39,922 bases of DNA from Fidelibacterota bacterium (GTDB lineage Bacteria; Fidelibacterota; Marinisomatia; SCGC-AAA003-L08; D37C17). Shown piece by piece: positions 10,231 through 20,584 of the stretch. The notes under the pieces were generated by a model, which worked only from the letters and a program-made list of their open reading frames with translations, ran no database searches and had not been told where the DNA came from. Each line of letters opens with the position of its first letter. The stretch's first letter is position 1. The stretch covers positions 1 through 39,922 of the forward strand of contig PBGO01000012.1 in NCBI GenBank assembly GCA_002719095.1. Direction: 5' to 3'. The position numbers and the translations under genes are program-made.

Positions 10231-11014
10231 AATAACGCTTGAAGAAAAAAAATATAAAATAGATTTAAATAAATTTTATGACTTATCTATTCCAATAACT
10301 ATGGATTCAAAATCGCCTTCATTCTACGATAAAAAACCTCTAAAAATTAAGTACTACAAAGATAGAAATGGTAAGGTTTGGAATCTAAACGAAGGATCTT
10401 CTTGCAATGTTCCTGTCATAGATTTAAACATTCATTGCGGATCCACTCACTCAGAATGTAGATCTCATATAACTAAAGAAAATATATATATTTCTGATAT
10501 CCTAGATAACTCTTTTATACCGTGTTTACTAATATCTTTAGTGCCTCAGAATGAATTAGGAAATGACTCATACCACTATAATATTGATAGTAACGATTTT
10601 ATCATTGACAAATTAGCGCTTTATAATAAACTTAATAATTTTAAAAATTCTAACATAAAGGCACTAGTGGTAAGAACTTTGCCAAATGACATTGATGAAA
10701 TCATTCTTAAAAACTATGATAATGACCCTAATTGTTTTTTCTCTAATGAGGCAATAAAGTATCTTGTTTCTTTTGGTATTGAACACCTAATAGTTGATAC
10801 TCCTTCGATAGATAAAATAAATGATGGCGGGACTCTAGGAAATCATAAAATATTTTGGGACCTTAATAAAAAAGGGAATAAAAATACTATAACTGAACTT
10901 GCTATTATTAAAAATGAAATTGATGATGGACAATATCTTTTATGTTTAAATATTTTAAATCTAAGACTTGATGCATCTCCAAGCAGGCCTTTAATATATC
11001 CTATATTAAAATAA
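10214..11014 (+). CDS. Cyclase-family protein, candidate N-formylkynurenine formamidase
   Basis: 266 aa; cyclase-family features (YDLSIPI..., metal-motif-like HCGSTHSECRSH, NDGGTLGNHKIFW); terminal gene of the kyn operon. GTG start. Confidence 0.75.
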   Translation: MKKIAEITLEEKKYKIDLNKFYDLSIPITMDSKSPSFYDKKPLKIKYYKDRNGKVWNLNEGSSCNVPVIDLNIHCGSTHSECRSHITKENIYISDILDNSFIPCLLISLVPQNELGNDSYHYNIDSNDFIIDKLALYNKLNNFKNSNIKALVVRTLPNDIDEIILKNYDNDPNCFFSNEAIKYLVSFGIEHLIVDTPSIDKINDGGTLGNHKIFWDLNKKGNKNTITELAIIKNEIDDGQYLLCLNILNLRLDASPSRPLIYPILK

Positions 11015-13546
11015 ATCTAACTTTAAATTATCTGAACTTTTTTTATTATCTGAATCTTCTTCAACATTCAAATCTTGATTATTTAATCGAATGATTTTAA
11101 ATGAACTCAGTCTGTTAAAACCGTTAAGCTTGTTTCCAATTGCTTTCCAATTTTTGACAGCAACAAAATTGTCAATCTCAATCTCTTTTGAATTTTTATC
11201 GCCTCTTTTTGAAATATGATTAAATTTCAAAATTTGATTCGTTTTACTGGTAGCTGCAAGTATTTTTGAGTATGGAATTTCTTGAGTTAGAGAGAATTTT
11301 CTATCAATTGTTGATGTTTCAATTTTAAACCTCTTGATAAAGAAGTCCCTTGAATTTCCATTTTTATATATAATAGAATAAATATTATTTGAATTAAACT
11401 TTTCAATTAGAAGTAGCTCTTTCATATTGTATCTCTTTGAAAAATCAGTATTGCTCAATTCATAAGTTCCTTCTTCATTTAATGATATGATCAAATCGTC
11501 ACTATTAAAAGAGCCTAAGAAATCTCCTTGACCATCTAGATTAAGTTTGCCTATTGTGTTATCTAGCCATATTTTTCTTCCACCTAATGTTGATTCTCCT
11601 GATTCTTTATGAGATACTCTAAAAATAGGATACTTGGTAACCAAGTTTCCTTTAGAAGTTCTATTTTTAATTAAAATATCTGCAAAGTCATATTCAAACA
11701 ATTTTTTTCTAGCATTTGATCTTGAATTAATTCTCACTTCCACTAACTCAGACTCACTATTAGGATTATTACTAAAATAATGTATTTTACTTCCCTCGCT
11801 ACCTAATGTCATATCATATTCTCTATCTTTTATAATACTGGTAACATTAAATCTTTTCGCATAGGAGAACCCATTTTTACCATCTTTATATATCACATTA
11901 TAAATTCTATGCTTATCTTGTTTTTTCCATATTGCAACATCAATTATATCCTTACCTATGTACTGCTTATCCTTAATATTTGTAACAATATATTTTCCAT
12001 TTGAGTAAAAGGCTATAACTAAATCAATATCAGAGCAATCTGCAATATATTCACCGTCTTTTATCCCATATCCAATAAATCCTTCTTTAGTATTGACATA
12101 TAATTTTTTATTAGTTACTGCAACATTAGTAGCTTTGACTTTATCAAAAGTTAATATCTCTGTATTCCTTTTAAAATTATGACTATATTTTTTTAGAATT
12201 CTTTCAAAAAATATTATCGCATACTCTTTTAGATGATTTAAATTATTTTCTACTTCTTTTAAGTTTTCATTTAAAAAAGATATCTGCGAATCATGCTTTT
12301 TTTTATCAAACTTCGTAATTTTTCTTATCTTTATTTCTGTTAGTTTAATAATATCTTGGTCAGTAACTTCCTTTTTTAAAACCTCAATATGTGGAGTAAT
12401 TTTTAAGCGTATCATACTTAATACTGAATCCCAAGTTTCGCAGTCTTCAATATCAAGATATATTTTATTATGAATGAAAATTTTCTCAAGATTAAGCATA
12501 TGTCTTTTTTCTTCAATTCTATTTTTTTCCAACTCTAGCTCAGATTTGAAAACAGATAAAGCGTGCTCTACAGATTCTCTAAGTAAATCTTTAACATTCA
12601 AAAACTGAGGCTTCTCGTCTTTTATTACGCAGCAATTTGGAGAAACTGATATTTCACAATTAGTGAAAGCATACAGAGCATCTACTGTTACGTTCGGAGA
12701 AACACCTTTGGATAACAAAATATTTATTTGAATATCCTTAGCTGAATTATCTTCAATTTTTCTAATTTTTATTTTACCAGATTCGTTTGCTCGAATAATT
12801 GAGTCAATTAAAGATGTGGATGTTATGCCATATGGGATACTAGTTATTAAAATATTAGTTTTATCAATAACTTCTATTTTAGAACGAATCTTTACTTTTC
12901 CACCTCTCTTACCAGATTTATAATCTGTTATATCAATTAGTCCTCCAGACTGAAAATCTGGATACAAAGTAAAATTTTTATCTTTTAGATATGATATACA
13001 TGATTTAACAATTTCATTAAAATTATGAGGAAGTATTTTAGTTGAAAGACCTACAGCAATACCTTCAGCACCCTGCATTAATAATAAAGGAAGTTTTGCA
13101 GGTAAAATTATAGGTTCTTTATTTCTTCCATCATAAGATTTTTGATACGTAGTAACATCTTTATTAAAAACCGTATCAATTGATATAGCTGATAACTTTG
13201 ATTCAATATACCTTGGAGCAGCAGCTTTATCTCCAGTTATACTATCTCCCCAGTTTCCTTGAGTCTCTACTAAAAAGCCTTTTTGCCCAATATTTACTAA
13301 AGCGTCACCAATTGCAGCATCACCATGTGGATGATATTTCATAGTGTTTCCAATGATATTAGCAACTTTGTGAAATCTATCATCATGCATTTCAAACATC
13401 GAATGTAGTATTCTTCGCTGAACTGGTTTCAGGCCATCTTCAATTCTCGGAATAGCTCTTTCCAATATGACATAAGAGGCATAATCTATAAACCAATTCT
13501 TATATAGATTATCAATATTATTTTGATTTTTTTGATTTTTAATCAT
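11006..13546 (-). CDS. parC: DNA topoisomerase IV subunit A (type IIA topoisomerase)
   Basis: 846 aa; [40 protein letters not shown], catalytic [11 protein letters not shown]; adjacent to parE; no GyrA-box-like QRRGGKG seen. Confidence 0.9.
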   Translation of the reverse strand: MIKNQKNQNNIDNLYKNWFIDYASYVILERAIPRIEDGLKPVQRRILHSMFEMHDDRFHKVANIIGNTMKYHPHGDAAIGDALVNIGQKGFLVETQGNWGDSITGDKAAAPRYIESKLSAISIDTVFNKDVTTYQKSYDGRNKEPIILPAKLPLLLMQGAEGIAVGLSTKILPHNFNEIVKSCISYLKDKNFTLYPDFQSGGLIDITDYKSGKRGGKVKIRSKIEVIDKTNILITSIPYGITSTSLIDSIIRANESGKIKIRKIEDNSAKDIQINILLSKGVSPNVTVDALYAFTNCEISVSPNCCVIKDEKPQFLNVKDLLRESVEHALSVFKSELELEKNRIEEKRHMLNLEKIFIHNKIYLDIEDCETWDSVLSMIRLKITPHIEVLKKEVTDQDIIKLTEIKIRKITKFDKKKHDSQISFLNENLKEVENNLNHLKEYAIIFFERILKKYSHNFKRNTEILTFDKVKATNVAVTNKKLYVNTKEGFIGYGIKDGEYIADCSDIDLVIAFYSNGKYIVTNIKDKQYIGKDIIDVAIWKKQDKHRIYNVIYKDGKNGFSYAKRFNVTSIIKDREYDMTLGSEGSKIHYFSNNPNSESELVEVRINSRSNARKKLFEYDFADILIKNRTSKGNLVTKYPIFRVSHKESGESTLGGRKIWLDNTIGKLNLDGQGDFLGSFNSDDLIISLNEEGTYELSNTDFSKRYNMKELLLIEKFNSNNIYSIIYKNGNSRDFFIKRFKIETSTIDRKFSLTQEIPYSKILAATSKTNQILKFNHISKRGDKNSKEIEIDNFVAVKNWKAIGNKLNGFNRLSSFKIIRLNNQDLNVEEDSDNKKSSDNLKLDLF

Positions 13547-15381
13547 ATTGATTCCTCTACATAAAGATTTTCGATAATAAAACTTTGTCTATCAGGAGTA
13601 TTTCTCCCCATGTAATATGATAATGTTTTGTCAATATTAGAATCTGATTGAATAATTACTGGATCAAGTAATATATCCTCACCGATAAAATGCACAAATT
13701 CATCTGGTGAAATTTCACCTAAACCTTTAAATCGGGTGATTTCACTACTTTGACCTAACTTATTTAAAGCATTAACTTTTTCTAACTCGTTATAGCAATA
13801 TACAGTTTCTTTTTTATTTCTTATTCTAAATAAAGGTGTTTCTAAAATATACAAATGTCTATTTCTAACAATATCAGGAAAAAACTGAAGAAAGAAAGTC
13901 ATTAAAAGTAATCTTATATGCATTCCGTCTACATCGGCATCTGTTGCTATTACAATATTATTATACCTTAAGCCATCAATACCATCCTCAATATTTAAAG
14001 CATGCTGTAATAAATTAAACTCTTCATTTTCGTATACTATTTTTTTTCTTAACCCATATGAATTAAGAGGTTTACCTCGTAAACTAAATACAGCTTGAAA
14101 TCTTACATCTCTTGATTTTGTTATTGATCCGCTAGCTGAATCACCCTCTGTTATAAATAAAGTAGATTTTGATAGCAAATCTAAATCTTTATTTTTATCA
14201 TTAAAATGATTTTTACAGTCTCTTAATTTTTTATTAAACAAATTGGCTTTTTTAGCTCTTTTATTAGCTAATTTTCTTATTCCAGCCATATCTTTTCTTT
14301 CTTTTTCTGATTGTAAAATTCGCTGCAAAAGAGCATTAGCCATCTCTTGATTTTTATGCAAATAATTATCAAACTCAACTTTAAAGAGATTTATAAACTT
14401 TGACCTTATGGTTTCTCCATTTGGAGACATTTCAGTTGAACCCAATTTTGTTTTTGTTTGAGACTCAAATACTGGCTCTTGAATTTTAACACTTACTGCT
14501 GCTGCAATTGCTGAACGAATATCAAGGGGATCAAAATCTTTTTTATAAAAATCTCTCACACTTTTTACGATAGACTCTTTAAACGCCGTAAGGTGTGTTC
14601 CACCTTGTGTTGTATGCTGTCCATTTACAAAAGTGTAGTACTCTTCCCCGTAATTAGATGAATGAGTAAACGCCACCTCAATATCCCCTTTTTTGATATG
14701 AACAATAGGATATTTAGTTTTCTCAATATCTATATTTTTGTTTAATAAGTCTAATAAGCCGTTCCTAGAATAATATTTTTTTTTGTTAAATCTTAAAGTA
14801 AGTCCAGCGTTGAGATAAGCATAATTCCAAATTTTATCTTCAAGGTGTTCTGGAATATAATTAAAGTTTTTAAATATTTCTTTATCAGGCGAAAATTCAA
14901 TTAGAGTTCCATTATCTTCACTAGTTTTAGAAACTGGAGAATCTTTTTGAATATCACCTTTTGAAAATGTAGCCTTTTTACATTCACCATCTCTAAATGA
15001 TGAAACAATAAAAATGTCAGATAAAGCATTAACTGCTTTAGTTCCAACACCATTTAAACCTACAGACTTCTTGAAAGCTTCTGAATCATATTTTCCGCCA
15101 GTATTAATTTTAGAAACACATTCAATTACCTTACCAAGAGGAATACCTCTTCCGTAATCTCTGACTGTAACGTTATTTTCAATTATGTCGATATCAATTT
15201 TATTGCCGAATCCCATTACATATTCATCAATACAATTATCAATAATTTCTTTGATTAGGACGTATATTCCATCATCTGGATTTTTTCCATTTCCAAGTTT
15301 ACCAATATACATACCTGGACGTAACCTGATATGTTCTTTCCAATCAAGTGATTTTATTGAAGATTCGTCGTATTTTACCAT
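13543..15381 (-). CDS. parE: DNA topoisomerase IV subunit B (type IIA topoisomerase)
   Basis: 612 aa; [69 protein letters not shown]. Confidence 0.92.
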   Translation of the reverse strand: MVKYDESSIKSLDWKEHIRLRPGMYIGKLGNGKNPDDGIYVLIKEIIDNCIDEYVMGFGNKIDIDIIENNVTVRDYGRGIPLGKVIECVSKINTGGKYDSEAFKKSVGLNGVGTKAVNALSDIFIVSSFRDGECKKATFSKGDIQKDSPVSKTSEDNGTLIEFSPDKEIFKNFNYIPEHLEDKIWNYAYLNAGLTLRFNKKKYYSRNGLLDLLNKNIDIEKTKYPIVHIKKGDIEVAFTHSSNYGEEYYTFVNGQHTTQGGTHLTAFKESIVKSVRDFYKKDFDPLDIRSAIAAAVSVKIQEPVFESQTKTKLGSTEMSPNGETIRSKFINLFKVEFDNYLHKNQEMANALLQRILQSEKERKDMAGIRKLANKRAKKANLFNKKLRDCKNHFNDKNKDLDLLSKSTLFITEGDSASGSITKSRDVRFQAVFSLRGKPLNSYGLRKKIVYENEEFNLLQHALNIEDGIDGLRYNNIVIATDADVDGMHIRLLLMTFFLQFFPDIVRNRHLYILETPLFRIRNKKETVYCYNELEKVNALNKLGQSSEITRFKGLGEISPDEFVHFIGEDILLDPVIIQSDSNIDKTLSYYMGRNTPDRQSFIIENLYVEESI

Positions 15382-16130
15382 TAAAATATTTCCTTTGTTG
15401 ATAATATATCAAGATAAACGCCTAAATATACTGTCAGATAATCAGCACTAATAGTTTTTGATATCTGTGTAAGCTGAATCATCTGATTTTCAAGATTTTG
15501 GTAATCTGATGAGATAGCTCTTAATTTTGGAATTATATTATATTGAATTCCAAAATCTACGCCCATTAAATCATTAATCTTCATATTTGCTCCAAATTCA
15601 AAAATTGCACCCAAATAAATTTTGCGTTCCAATGTATTTGTAAAAAAATTATCATCATTATCATCATAACAAAAAGAATTTTCTTCATCGTTTAGTAAAT
15701 TTATAAACAAGCACGCCCAGTCCCAGCTTCCAATCTGATCATCCCATTCATACTTTAACTTTTCACTGAAAATAAAAAATCCTCCTTTAATTCCAAAATA
15801 TGGCCTAAGAAATCCTCTTACAGTTGGAGACATAATTCTTGGACCAAAAAGAAAACCTAAAGACTCTTCTGAGTTAGTTACAGTTATTGGATATTGATTG
15901 TTATCTATCCAACTATCACTTCTAAATGCCAGTTTTTGAAATGAAAAATCATATCTAATATGTGCTTTATCGTTCGAAATCCATGAATAAGTAGCCCTTA
16001 TTGAACCTCCAGGTTCATTATATTTATCAAAAATCCCTTGTGGCGTTTGCCATCCAAAATCTAATTCAAATTTGTGAGGAAGTATCAGCGAAAAAATAAG
16101 AGTTAAGATGTAGATACAATTCAAAAACAT
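15381..16130 (-). CDS. Secreted / outer-membrane beta-barrel-like protein, unknown function
   Basis: 249 aa; N-terminal hydrophobic signal, alternating aromatic strands; no recognised family. Overlaps parE start by 1 nt (TAATG). Confidence 0.6.
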   Translation of the reverse strand: MFLNCIYILTLIFSLILPHKFELDFGWQTPQGIFDKYNEPGGSIRATYSWISNDKAHIRYDFSFQKLAFRSDSWIDNNQYPITVTNSEESLGFLFGPRIMSPTVRGFLRPYFGIKGGFFIFSEKLKYEWDDQIGSWDWACLFINLLNDEENSFCYDDNDDNFFTNTLERKIYLGAIFEFGANMKINDLMGVDFGIQYNIIPKLRAISSDYQNLENQMIQLTQISKTISADYLTVYLGVYLDILSTKEIF

Positions 16131-16177
16131 AATATTTATCTTAATTTAAAATATAATAATGTCATAATAATTAATAT

Positions 16178-17830
16178 TTATTGAAAGTTTTTGTGAAGAT
16201 TTTCTAATTCTAAAACTCCATTAACTAAATATTTATTATAAAATTTTAAATAATTTTTACTTTCTCCAATGAAATCTTGCTCGATTTCAAGTATTTTACT
16301 GATTCCTATGAAATTTGTTGATGATTCTCCAAATACACTGCTTGTTATGAAATCTAAATTAGATTTTGCCTCATTTTCATTCATAAAGCAATTAATTTGT
16401 AAATAATTCAGAAGTTTATTTGTGTTCGTATTTTTAATATGATACTCATTATCCACTATGCACTTACATATGTCATTTATAATATTATACTCATGAATTA
16501 TTTGATGTTGCAATGATGCCTTTTTATTAGTTTTTATAAAAACACGCTCTGCATATCTTTGTAAACCACGTAATGTTGTCTTGTTTGGTATTCTATTAGT
16601 TATGAGCTTTGGGTTAGAAAAATTAAAAATATGATGTTCACCAGGATAAAATTTATATGCGTTAAGTAAGTCAATTTGAATTTCATTATAATAAGTTGCT
16701 TTCTTATCATAAACGTTCAGTGTTTTCAATGGTGATTTTGGTAGATTAACGTTAATTTTTTTAGATGAAGATTTATTTGAATCATAAGGTATAATTAGTG
16801 ATAAATTTTCTCTTAAATAAAAATAATCAAATGAATTATCATAATAAGAAAAGTTGATATCTAAAAATCTATTTAAACCAAATTTTTCATAGGAATCTTG
16901 GACATATTTAAAATTTTCTATTTTATTTTGATTTTTTATTTTTTGAACAACATAGTTTATTACGTATAGTGTGTCATCATAATCAACCCAAACTGGTTCA
17001 TCATTTTCTTTAAGAAAGAAATCAATTGTATTATTAAATATTTTTTTTTGATATATAGATAAGGTTTTCTTAGCTTTTTTAAAAACTACATCCAGTTCAT
17101 AATCTGAATCCGTAATAGTTTTAAAATGTAAATTATCTAGGTTTAATTTATTATTATTGACATTGTACTGAGTTTTCATTGATTTAAGATTATTTTTATA
17201 TTTTTTAATTTCTCGTATATTTTTTTTTGATATCTCAACAACGTCACTATAAAAATCATTTTTGAAATCTAGATTCAATTGAATATTTTCTAATATCAAT
17301 ACTATATCATCAATTATAATCTGACATTTTTTATATTCACCATCAGAAACATTTGTAATACTTATTAATGAATTACTTAATAATGATTTAATTTGACTTA
17401 AGCGCTTTTGTATTGATTGCATTGAAGAGTTGTAATTTACCAGATATAATAGCCCAAATTTAATCTCGTTGAGAAGTTTAGACGGCTTGGTTTCATCAAC
17501 TTTAACTTTTTCTATGAGATATATAGATTTGGTAAGAATCTTTTTAATTCTATCATATTTAAACTGATTAATCATTGATAAGTTAATATTATCAATTTGT
17601 GTTAGCTCAAAATAAAATCTTTTCATATCAAGCAGATAACGCTCTTTTGTTTTAAAGTCATTGGATAAAAAATAATCATCGTAAATTTTATAACTTTTTA
17701 AAGAGGCTTCAACTGGATGGTTTTTGAAGTACCACTTTTCAAAAGAATATGAGAGTGAATCGAATGAAGTGTCTTCATTTGAATTACATGATAAAAAGAG
17801 AATTAAAACTAGTGAAAATGATAATTTCAT
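16178..17830 (-). CDS. Lipoprotein, DUF885-like putative metallopeptidase (possibly degenerate active site)
   Basis: Signal and lipobox MKLSFSLVLILFLSC; YKFYPGEHHIF resembles the DUF885 HExxPGHH region, later ISKILEIEQDFIGES. ORF track starts at 17854; in-frame ATG at 17830 overlaps the nadK stop (TAATG) and gives a better signal peptide. Confidence 0.5.
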   Translation of the reverse strand: MKLSFSLVLILFLSCNSNEDTSFDSLSYSFEKWYFKNHPVEASLKSYKIYDDYFLSNDFKTKERYLLDMKRFYFELTQIDNINLSMINQFKYDRIKKILTKSIYLIEKVKVDETKPSKLLNEIKFGLLYLVNYNSSMQSIQKRLSQIKSLLSNSLISITNVSDGEYKKCQIIIDDIVLILENIQLNLDFKNDFYSDVVEISKKNIREIKKYKNNLKSMKTQYNVNNNKLNLDNLHFKTITDSDYELDVVFKKAKKTLSIYQKKIFNNTIDFFLKENDEPVWVDYDDTLYVINYVVQKIKNQNKIENFKYVQDSYEKFGLNRFLDINFSYYDNSFDYFYLRENLSLIIPYDSNKSSSKKINVNLPKSPLKTLNVYDKKATYYNEIQIDLLNAYKFYPGEHHIFNFSNPKLITNRIPNKTTLRGLQRYAERVFIKTNKKASLQHQIIHEYNIINDICKCIVDNEYHIKNTNTNKLLNYLQINCFMNENEAKSNLDFITSSVFGESSTNFIGISKILEIEQDFIGESKNYLKFYNKYLVNGVLELENLHKNFQ

Positions 17831-18708
17831 TAAACTCTTAAATTTCCTTTCCATGACATTTTATCTCTAAGAGTTTTAAAGTAGTCATCTTCTGCAAATT
17901 TAATGTAATTTGCATAAAATTTTGATTTCTTTACAACAACTCTTGATCGACATTGAATATTTTTTTGAATCTGACCATCAACAGTTAATGATACTTCACG
18001 ATTCGGGTCCTCATTGAAATTGATATCTATTTTATCAGTATCATTAATAATTAATGGTCGCATTGATAATGTATGGGGGCAAATTGGGGTTAAAATAATT
18101 AGTTCCATATCAGGTCTGACTATAGGACCTCCAGCTGATAATGAATAAGCAGTTGATCCCGTAGGTGTTGAAAAAATTACTCCATCTGACTCATAACAAT
18201 TAGCATATTCACCAGAAATATAGATATTTGTTTTAATTGTTCTTGCAGAATCTCTCCTTTCAATAACAAGTTCATTAATTATATTCAGATTTACATCGTT
18301 TTCTTTGGATTTAACATTTAATAACATTCTCTTTTCAATGAAATAGTTTCCTTTAACAATTTCTGCAATCTTTTTTTTATAATTTAGTTTATTGCACTCA
18401 GCCAAGAAACCTAATCCTCCAATATGAAGACCCAATACAGGTTTTTGATAAACTAAAAACTTTCTTACGGATGAAATAATTGTTCCATCACCACCAATTG
18501 AAATAATAATATCAGTTTGTTTGAGAACTTCTGTCAAGTCTTCTATATATTCTTTATTTGATACCTTATTTATATCAAGATTATTATTTTTGAGTATTAG
18601 GAAATTTATTTTAGAGATCTTCAGGAATGAGCACAAATCATTGAGAATTTCATAAAATTCAGGCTTATTGAAATTACCCAAAATTCCAAATGTCACATTA
18701 TCATTCAT
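17830..18708 (-). CDS. nadK: NAD kinase
   Basis: 292 aa; SIGGDGTIISS, GLHIGGLGFLAE, DGVIFSTPTGSTAYSLSAGGPIV. Confidence 0.95.
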   Translation of the reverse strand: MNDNVTFGILGNFNKPEFYEILNDLCSFLKISKINFLILKNNNLDINKVSNKEYIEDLTEVLKQTDIIISIGGDGTIISSVRKFLVYQKPVLGLHIGGLGFLAECNKLNYKKKIAEIVKGNYFIEKRMLLNVKSKENDVNLNIINELVIERRDSARTIKTNIYISGEYANCYESDGVIFSTPTGSTAYSLSAGGPIVRPDMELIILTPICPHTLSMRPLIINDTDKIDINFNEDPNREVSLTVDGQIQKNIQCRSRVVVKKSKFYANYIKFAEDDYFKTLRDKMSWKGNLRV

Positions 18709-18715
18709 GTTCTAA

Positions 18716-18919
18716 TTATTTCTCAATTATTGAAATTTGTTTTTCAATAGCTTTTAACTTATCATCACATAACTTAGATAGAGCATTGCCTTCCTCAACT
18801 AAGTTTACAATATTTTCAATATTTACATTTGATTTTTCAACAATAGAGACAATCTCTTTTAGTCTTTCAAATGCTTCTTCAAAAGTCATATTGATATCAA
18901 TTATATTATTTTTTTTCAA
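18716..18919 (-). CDS. xseB: Exodeoxyribonuclease VII small subunit
   Basis: 67 aa; MTFEEAFERLKEIVSIVEK...LVEEGNALSKLCDDKLK; directly downstream of xseA. Confidence 0.9.
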   Translation of the reverse strand: MKKNNIIDINMTFEEAFERLKEIVSIVEKSNVNIENIVNLVEEGNALSKLCDDKLKAIEKQISIIEK

Positions 18920-20102
18920 TTATTTTGGCTCCAATTTTACCTTTTAAAAACTTAATACTGATCTTCTGATTTAAATTTACTTTTTTTGAATCAGAAATCA
19001 AACTCCCATATTCATCATAAACAATTGAATATCCTTTATTTAAATTGTTTGAAATCTCATTATTTTTTAACCTACTTCTTAAACTATCTAATCTCTCAAA
19101 ATATCTTTCTATCAAATTATTAATTCTAATTAATAAAAGTTTATGATAATTATTTTTTTGATATAGAAGTCCTTTTACTTTCTCTGATAGATAATTCAAA
19201 GATAGCTTTGATTGAAAATATTTTTTCTGTGTTTTGATTAACTCTATTTTTTGCTCTAATCTATGAATGATTAAATTTCTTGTGTTATTTATCTGCTCTT
19301 TTACACCATCAAAATTGGCGATAATATAATGAGCTGCAGCAGTTGGAGTTGAAGCTCTAAGATCCGATACATAATCTGCTATTGTGTAATCTGTTTGGTG
19401 ACCTATTGCAGAGATTATAGGAACTTCTGAGTCGAATATTGATCTAGCTAATTTCTCATTATTGAAACAGTTTAAATCTTCAAATGAACCACCCCCCCTT
19501 GCAATAATTATTGCATCAATATTAGGTTGTTCATTTAGTTGATTAATAGATTCAATAATATTAACCACAGCTTTATCTCCCTGAACTTTTGTTGGAATTA
19601 TAATAATTTTTATGTGTTGAGCTTGTAATTTTAAAATATTAAGCATGTCATGTATAACTGCGCCGTGACCAGATGATATTATGCCAATTTTAAATGGATA
19701 TTTAGTAATTTCTTTTTTGTAATAATCGCTAAAAAGACCCTCATTCTCAAGTTTTTTTTTCAGTTCAAGATATTGCTTCCATATCAAACCCTCGTTATCT
19801 ATCTGTATTTTTTTAACAACAAACTGATACGTACCTTTTGCCACATAAACTGATAGATCGCCTTGAAAATAAACTTGTTTACCTATACTTAAGGCTTCAA
19901 CGTTTTTAACATCAGGGTAGGATATACATCTCAGGTCAGAAAATTGGTCTTTTATTGTTACGTAGGTAAATCCTGATGGATAAGTTTTAAGAGAAGATAC
20001 CTCTCCTTTCACAGCAATATTTGAAAAATTACTTTTAAGTAAATAGTTAGCTTGGTTGTTTATCTGAGTAACAGATAAAGGAACTATCTTTTTATTAGTC
20101 AA
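18906..20102 (-). CDS. xseA: Exodeoxyribonuclease VII large subunit
   Basis: 398 aa; VKGEVSSLKTYPSGFTYVTIKD, GIISSGHGAVIHDMLNIL, IIARGGGSFEDLNCFNNEKLAR, SAIGHQTDYTIADYVSDLRASTPTAAA. Confidence 0.96.
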   Translation of the reverse strand: MTNKKIVPLSVTQINNQANYLLKSNFSNIAVKGEVSSLKTYPSGFTYVTIKDQFSDLRCISYPDVKNVEALSIGKQVYFQGDLSVYVAKGTYQFVVKKIQIDNEGLIWKQYLELKKKLENEGLFSDYYKKEITKYPFKIGIISSGHGAVIHDMLNILKLQAQHIKIIIIPTKVQGDKAVVNIIESINQLNEQPNIDAIIIARGGGSFEDLNCFNNEKLARSIFDSEVPIISAIGHQTDYTIADYVSDLRASTPTAAAHYIIANFDGVKEQINNTRNLIIHRLEQKIELIKTQKKYFQSKLSLNYLSEKVKGLLYQKNNYHKLLLIRINNLIERYFERLDSLRSRLKNNEISNNLNKGYSIVYDEYGSLISDSKKVNLNQKISIKFLKGKIGAKIIEKK

Positions 20103-20108
20103 CTAGAT

Positions 20109-20204
20109 TTATTTATTTTTCTTTTTATGTCTATTTGCTCTTAAGCGCTTTTTTCTCTTATGAGTATTCATTTTAGTGCGCTTTCTTTTTTTACCACATG
20201 GCAT
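20109..20204 (-). CDS. 31-aa highly basic AURKAIP1/COX24-domain-like (bS22/mS38-type) ribosomal protein; not in supplied ORF track
   Basis: Reverse-strand ATG at 20204: MPCGKKRKRTKMNTHKRKKRLRANRHKKKNK, stop TAA at 20109-20111; upstream AAGGGGAG SD-like sequence; 12 nt after the HU stop. Matches my recollection of the short AURKAIP1/COX24-domain proteins in Bacteroidota. Confidence 0.82.
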   Translation of the reverse strand: MPCGKKRKRTKMNTHKRKKRLRANRHKKKNK

Positions 20205-20216
20205 AAAAAACTCCCC

Positions 20217-20510
20217 TTAAAAACCTCTTAATATAGAATTATTCACCGAATCTTTTAACAATTTTGAAACCTTAAAATAAGGAATATATCTTAAATTTAG
20301 GTTAATCACTTCATTTGTCGACGGATTTCTCGCTTCTCTAGCTTTTCTTTCTTTTACGACAAATGAACCAAAACCTCTAATATCAACTCTTTCTCCGTTT
20401 TTTAGAGCAGTAGAGATTGTTCCTATAATGCCCTCAAAAACAGCTTCAGTTTCAACTTTGGTGAGTCCAGTTTTAGAAGAAACATCATTAATAATGTCAG
20501 ATTTAGTCAT
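20217..20510 (-). CDS. HU/IHF-family DNA-binding protein
   Basis: 97 aa; MTKSDIINDVSSKTGLTKVETEAVFEGI...RVDIRGFGSFVVKERKAREARNPSTNEVI; AAGGA SD upstream. Confidence 0.95.
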   Translation of the reverse strand: MTKSDIINDVSSKTGLTKVETEAVFEGIIGTISTALKNGERVDIRGFGSFVVKERKAREARNPSTNEVINLNLRYIPYFKVSKLLKDSVNNSILRGF

Positions 20511-20584
20511 ATTTTTTTCCTTATTAGAAATTACTTCCGTTTAATTTAATAAATACAGTACAATTCTTCTAAAAATACTTTTCT

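Noticed and set aside
15185-15451. 88-aa ORF on plus strand
   Set aside because: Antisense to parE start and end of the beta-barrel gene; low-complexity hydrophobic translation.
16131-16177. Possible small RNA or terminator in short AT-rich gaps (also 20511-20584, 33105-33157, 38555-38637)
   Set aside because: No clear hairpin with U-tract or conserved RNA structure seen by eye.
17830-18708. Functional link between nadK and the kynurenine pathway through NAD metabolism
   Set aside because: Opposite strand, about 7 kb away, and ACMSD indicates catabolism rather than NAD synthesis; proximity is not convincing evidence.
18690-18947. 85-aa ORF on plus strand
   Set aside because: Antisense to xseB, which is clearly recognisable.
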